In this document: one piece after another, positions 22,056 to 23,397 of the stretch
Layout: each line of letters opens with the position of its first letter
How positions within the stretch are numbered: position 1 is the first letter of the stretch
Origin: a virus
IMG/VR virus record: IMGVR_UViG_3300005664_000091
Coordinates: 1-23,397 of that record
Direction: 5' to 3' (one strand)
DNA length: 23,397 bases
Position numbers and translations under genes: made by a program
The notes under the pieces: model-generated
Database searches by the model: none
Told to the model about the DNA's origin: nothing
The model's input: only the letters and a program-made list of their open reading frames with translations

Positions 22056-22120
22056 AAATATTACATCCTTATGATATTGTTGAGGTTTCTCAATATATTT
22101 AGCTACAGATAAATAATCTT
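22056..22120. promoter_or_regulatory. Divergent intergenic spacer with late-promoter-like boxes
   Basis: This 65-bp AT-rich spacer separates the minus-strand baseplate array from the plus-strand head genes. Minus strand: GCTAAATA at 22103-22096, followed by a likely transcript start near 22090 and AAGGA before the gp48 ATG. Plus strand: CATAAATA at 22053-22060 (start near 22066) and GATAAATA at 22108-22115. Each plus box differs from the T4 late consensus TATAAATA in one base; the minus box differs in two. T4-like phages use such boxes with a gp55-type sigma factor, which is outside this window. Which boxes are used cannot be told from sequence. Confidence 0.45.
22080..22093. other. Small inverted repeat in the divergent spacer
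   Basis: TTGAG-GTTT-CTCAA is a perfect 5-bp stem with a 4-nt loop. On the minus strand it would form a hairpin at the very 5' end of the predicted leader. It is too short and lacks a T-run, so it is not a terminator. It could be a leader-stabilising hairpin, an operator, or chance. Confidence 0.35.
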
Positions 22121-22555
22121 ATGGCACGATACAAACAAGGTTTTTTCAACCCAATCAACAAGCACAAGTATAAAGGCAACGCAAAGCGGATTGTCTATAG
22201 ATCGTCATGGGAATTAAAGTTGATGACCAACCTTGATAAGAATGCTGATGTGATTGAATGGCAGTCAGAAGAGTTTTCAATTCCTTATCGTTCTCCTACT
22301 AATGGACGTCTACGCCGATACTTTCCTGACTTTCTGGTTGTTCGAAAGGTTGACGGAAAAATTATCACAGAATTAATTGAAGTCAAGCCAGCAGCACAAA
22401 CAAGGCCCCCTGTCAAGAGTAAAGGCAGACGGTATATCAAAGAAGCGATTGATTATGCAGTCAATCAAGCAAAGTGGGAAGCTGCACAACAATTTTGCCA
22501 ATCAAGAGGGTTTAACTTCGTCGTCTATACAGAGAAAGAGTTAAAGATAGTATGA
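22121..22555 (+). CDS. 4: Head completion nuclease gp4 (144 aa)
   Basis: In T4, gp4 (gp50) acts in the last step of head filling, before tail joining, and has a TnsA/PD-(D/E)XK-type nuclease fold. The family start 'GFFNPINKHKYKGNAKRIVY' and 'RSSWELKLM' (27-35) resembles T4 'FKPKNPSKYKGDPTNIIYRS-WELK'. Candidate catalytic residues are E31 in WELK, D70 in FPDF, and E87 and K89 in EVK. All are present, so the enzyme should be active. The length of 144 compares with T4's 150. The ATG at 22121 has no good Shine-Dalgarno close upstream; the nearest GAGG is 36 nt away. The next gene overlaps by ATGA. The neighbouring gp2-like gene echoes the T4 2-4 cluster. Confidence 0.92.
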   Translation: MARYKQGFFNPINKHKYKGNAKRIVYRSSWELKLMTNLDKNADVIEWQSEEFSIPYRSPTNGRLRRYFPDFLVVRKVDGKIITELIEVKPAAQTRPPVKSKGRRYIKEAIDYAVNQAKWEAAQQFCQSRGFNFVVYTEKELKIV

Positions 22556-23166
22556 GCAGTTCAATTTATCAGGCGTTGTTAGCAAAAGCTGAACGAACCC
22601 GAACTGCTGCTATGCAAACAGTTGCACGAGCTCGTAATTGGTTTCGCTCATCAGCAATGCTGATCAGAGGCGTCAATGTAAACAAGGTGATGCGTGAAGA
22701 CCCATCACTTCTTCGCCAAAGTAAACAGGTAACGGTTACTGACTTTGGTCAGATGTTCATGTTCTTCTATGATCCAAAGCACAAGAAAACTCTTCCATAT
22801 TATGATCGATTACCTCTGGTGTTTATTGTTGAGCTGTATCCAGATGGATTTCTTGGAATCAATCTTCACTACCTTCCTCCAAGATTTCGTGCACGGCTAA
22901 TGGATCAGATCTATCAAATTCTTAAGCAAACAGAAAACGATAGCAAAAAAAGAAACAGAATGACGTATCGTGTTTTAAAGGCACATTCTAAATATGGTCT
23001 ATACAAGCCTTGCGTTCATCGTTATTTGTACTCACATATTCGTTCTAAGCTTCGTTCTGTTCCACAACAAGAGTGGGATATGACGTTAATGCTTCCTCTT
23101 GAAAGATTTGAAAAGGCGTCAAAGAACAGTATATTCGAAAAATCATTACAACAGGTCGGAGTATAA
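22552..23166 (+). CDS. 2: DNA end protector gp2-like (204 aa)
   Basis: T4 gp2 binds the ends of packaged DNA and protects them from host RecBCD after injection. The central part 'FFYDPKHKKTLPYYDRLPLV' (71-90), 'DGFLGINLHYLPPRFRARLM' (98-117) and later 'KPCVHRYLYSHIRSKLRSV' (152-170) is a pattern I know from proteins annotated as DNA end protector in cyanophages and other T4-like phages. The N-terminus (1-60) is basic and Arg-rich, as fits DNA contact. At 204 residues it is shorter than T4 gp2 (274). The start overlaps the gp4 stop as ATGA with a weak GAAAGAG site upstream. The gp4-gp2 pairing supports the call; a different head- or tail-completion role cannot be excluded. Confidence 0.62.
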   Translation: MSSSIYQALLAKAERTRTAAMQTVARARNWFRSSAMLIRGVNVNKVMREDPSLLRQSKQVTVTDFGQMFMFFYDPKHKKTLPYYDRLPLVFIVELYPDGFLGINLHYLPPRFRARLMDQIYQILKQTENDSKKRNRMTYRVLKAHSKYGLYKPCVHRYLYSHIRSKLRSVPQQEWDMTLMLPLERFEKASKNSIFEKSLQQVGV

Positions 23167-23171
23167 TTTTG
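23158..23171 (+). promoter_or_regulatory. Ribosome binding site deciding a TTG start
   Basis: GGAG at 23158-23161 lies 7 nt before TTG 23169-23171. The frame starting there reads ASAGFNINNFKSVVAQKNG and has no ATG before residue 37, by which point the conserved fold has begun, so TTG is the best start. Confidence 0.55.
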
Positions 23172-23397
23172 GCTAGTGCAGGATTTAATATCAACAACTT
23201 CAAGTCTGTTGTTGCACAAAAGAACGGTCTGCAGCGAACCAATAAGTTCCTTGCGCAATTTCCTATTCCACAAGGGATGCTTGTACAGTCTGACAACAAC
23301 ACTAAATATCGCCAGACAGCAAGATTTCTTGAATATTTTTGCGAGGCAACAAACTTTCCAGGTGTTGCATTGAACGTGCACGAAGTTCGCCGATATG
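23169..23397 (+). CDS. Tail-tube-fold protein, gp54-like (or gp19-like), cut by the window edge
   Basis: The first 76 codons are visible and run off the right edge. After the TTG start the protein reads 'NINNFKSVVAQKNGLQRTNK', 'FLAQFPIPQ', then 'RFLEYFCEATNFPGVAL' and 'VHEVRRY'. This 'R-NKF-V-F ... CEA-x-FPG ... RRYG' layout is the start of the tail-tube fold used by tube and tube-initiator proteins; compare T4 gp19 'ARPNLFQVEIS ... CKATALPAG'. In marine T4-like phages this form is usually annotated as gp54 (baseplate tube initiator) or a tube protein. It begins 2 nt after the gp2-like stop, in the same plus-strand unit. Only the N-terminus is seen, so gp54 versus gp19 is unresolved. Confidence 0.6.
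   Translation, partial: MASAGFNINNFKSVVAQKNGLQRTNKFLAQFPIPQGMLVQSDNNTKYRQTARFLEYFCEATNFPGVALNVHEVRRY

Noticed and set aside
22080-22093. The TTGAG/CTCAA inverted repeat as a transcription terminator.
   Set aside because: The stem is only 5 bp, AT-rich and without a T-run, and it lies between divergent starts where no terminator is needed.
23022-23381. Minus-strand frame of 119 codons near the right edge.
   Set aside because: Antisense to the gp2-like and tube-fold genes, both of which have family signatures. Its Cys/Leu-rich product has no recognisable features.

Overview
The window is part of the structural (late) module of a T4-like contractile-tailed phage (Caudoviricetes, myovirus morphology). 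It encodes most of a baseplate: the central spike and hub, the wedge initiator and inner wedge proteins, the tube cap, and several very large Asn/Thr/Ser-rich virion proteins. The mix of T4 core baseplate genes with a DUF4815-family giant protein, an 'AQTFFL'-type companion protein and a repetitive 'GNSTVN' tail fibre resembles T4-like phages of marine bacteria (cyanophages, pelagiphages) more than enteric T4 itself. The host cannot be read from the sequence. The DNA is fairly AT-rich and gene-dense. I see no integrase, transposase, tRNA, rRNA or CRISPR array.

Layout. A 65-bp divergent spacer (22056-22120) splits the window into two late units. To the left, on the minus strand, runs one compact array of sixteen genes. 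In transcription order they are: gp48-like tube cap, gp53 wedge, gp27-like hub, a gp5 OB-fold protein, a 105-aa unknown, the gp5-type beta-helix spike, a PAAR tip, gp25, gp6, gp7-like wedge initiator, gp8, the DUF4815 protein (1489 aa), a 141-aa unknown, the 910-aa virion protein, a 64-aa unknown, and a tail-fibre-like gene cut by the left edge. To the right, on the plus strand, are the gp4 head-completion nuclease, a gp2-like DNA end protector, and a tube-fold protein (gp54/gp19-like) cut by the right edge. No stretch over 300 bases lacks a gene. Most junctions are stop/start overlaps (TAATG or ATGA) or gaps under 16 nt, which suggests one late operon with translational coupling.

How the genes work together. 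The OB-fold protein, spike beta-helix and PAAR tip should stack under the gp27-like hub to form the membrane-piercing needle. Wedges built from gp7, gp8, gp6, gp53 and gp25 surround it, and gp48 (plus the gp54-like protein) caps the baseplate to start tube assembly. The DUF4815, 910-aa, 141-aa, 64-aa and fibre proteins occupy the place of T4 genes 9-12 and probably form the baseplate periphery and fibres. gp4 and gp2 act on the head and the DNA ends.

Most notable points: (i) T4's single gp5 is represented by separate OB and beta-helix genes, with no recognisable lysozyme domain and an unknown 105-aa gene in the lysozyme slot; (ii) a beta-rich module of about 75 residues recurs inside gp7 (several full or half copies), gp8, the DUF4815 protein and the 910-aa protein, inflating them relative to T4; (iii) two adjacent virion proteins share a GDGNS C-terminal tail encoded by mostly different synonymous codons; (iv) the divergent spacer holds opposed T4-late-promoter-like boxes and a small hairpin; (v) two genes start with TTG.
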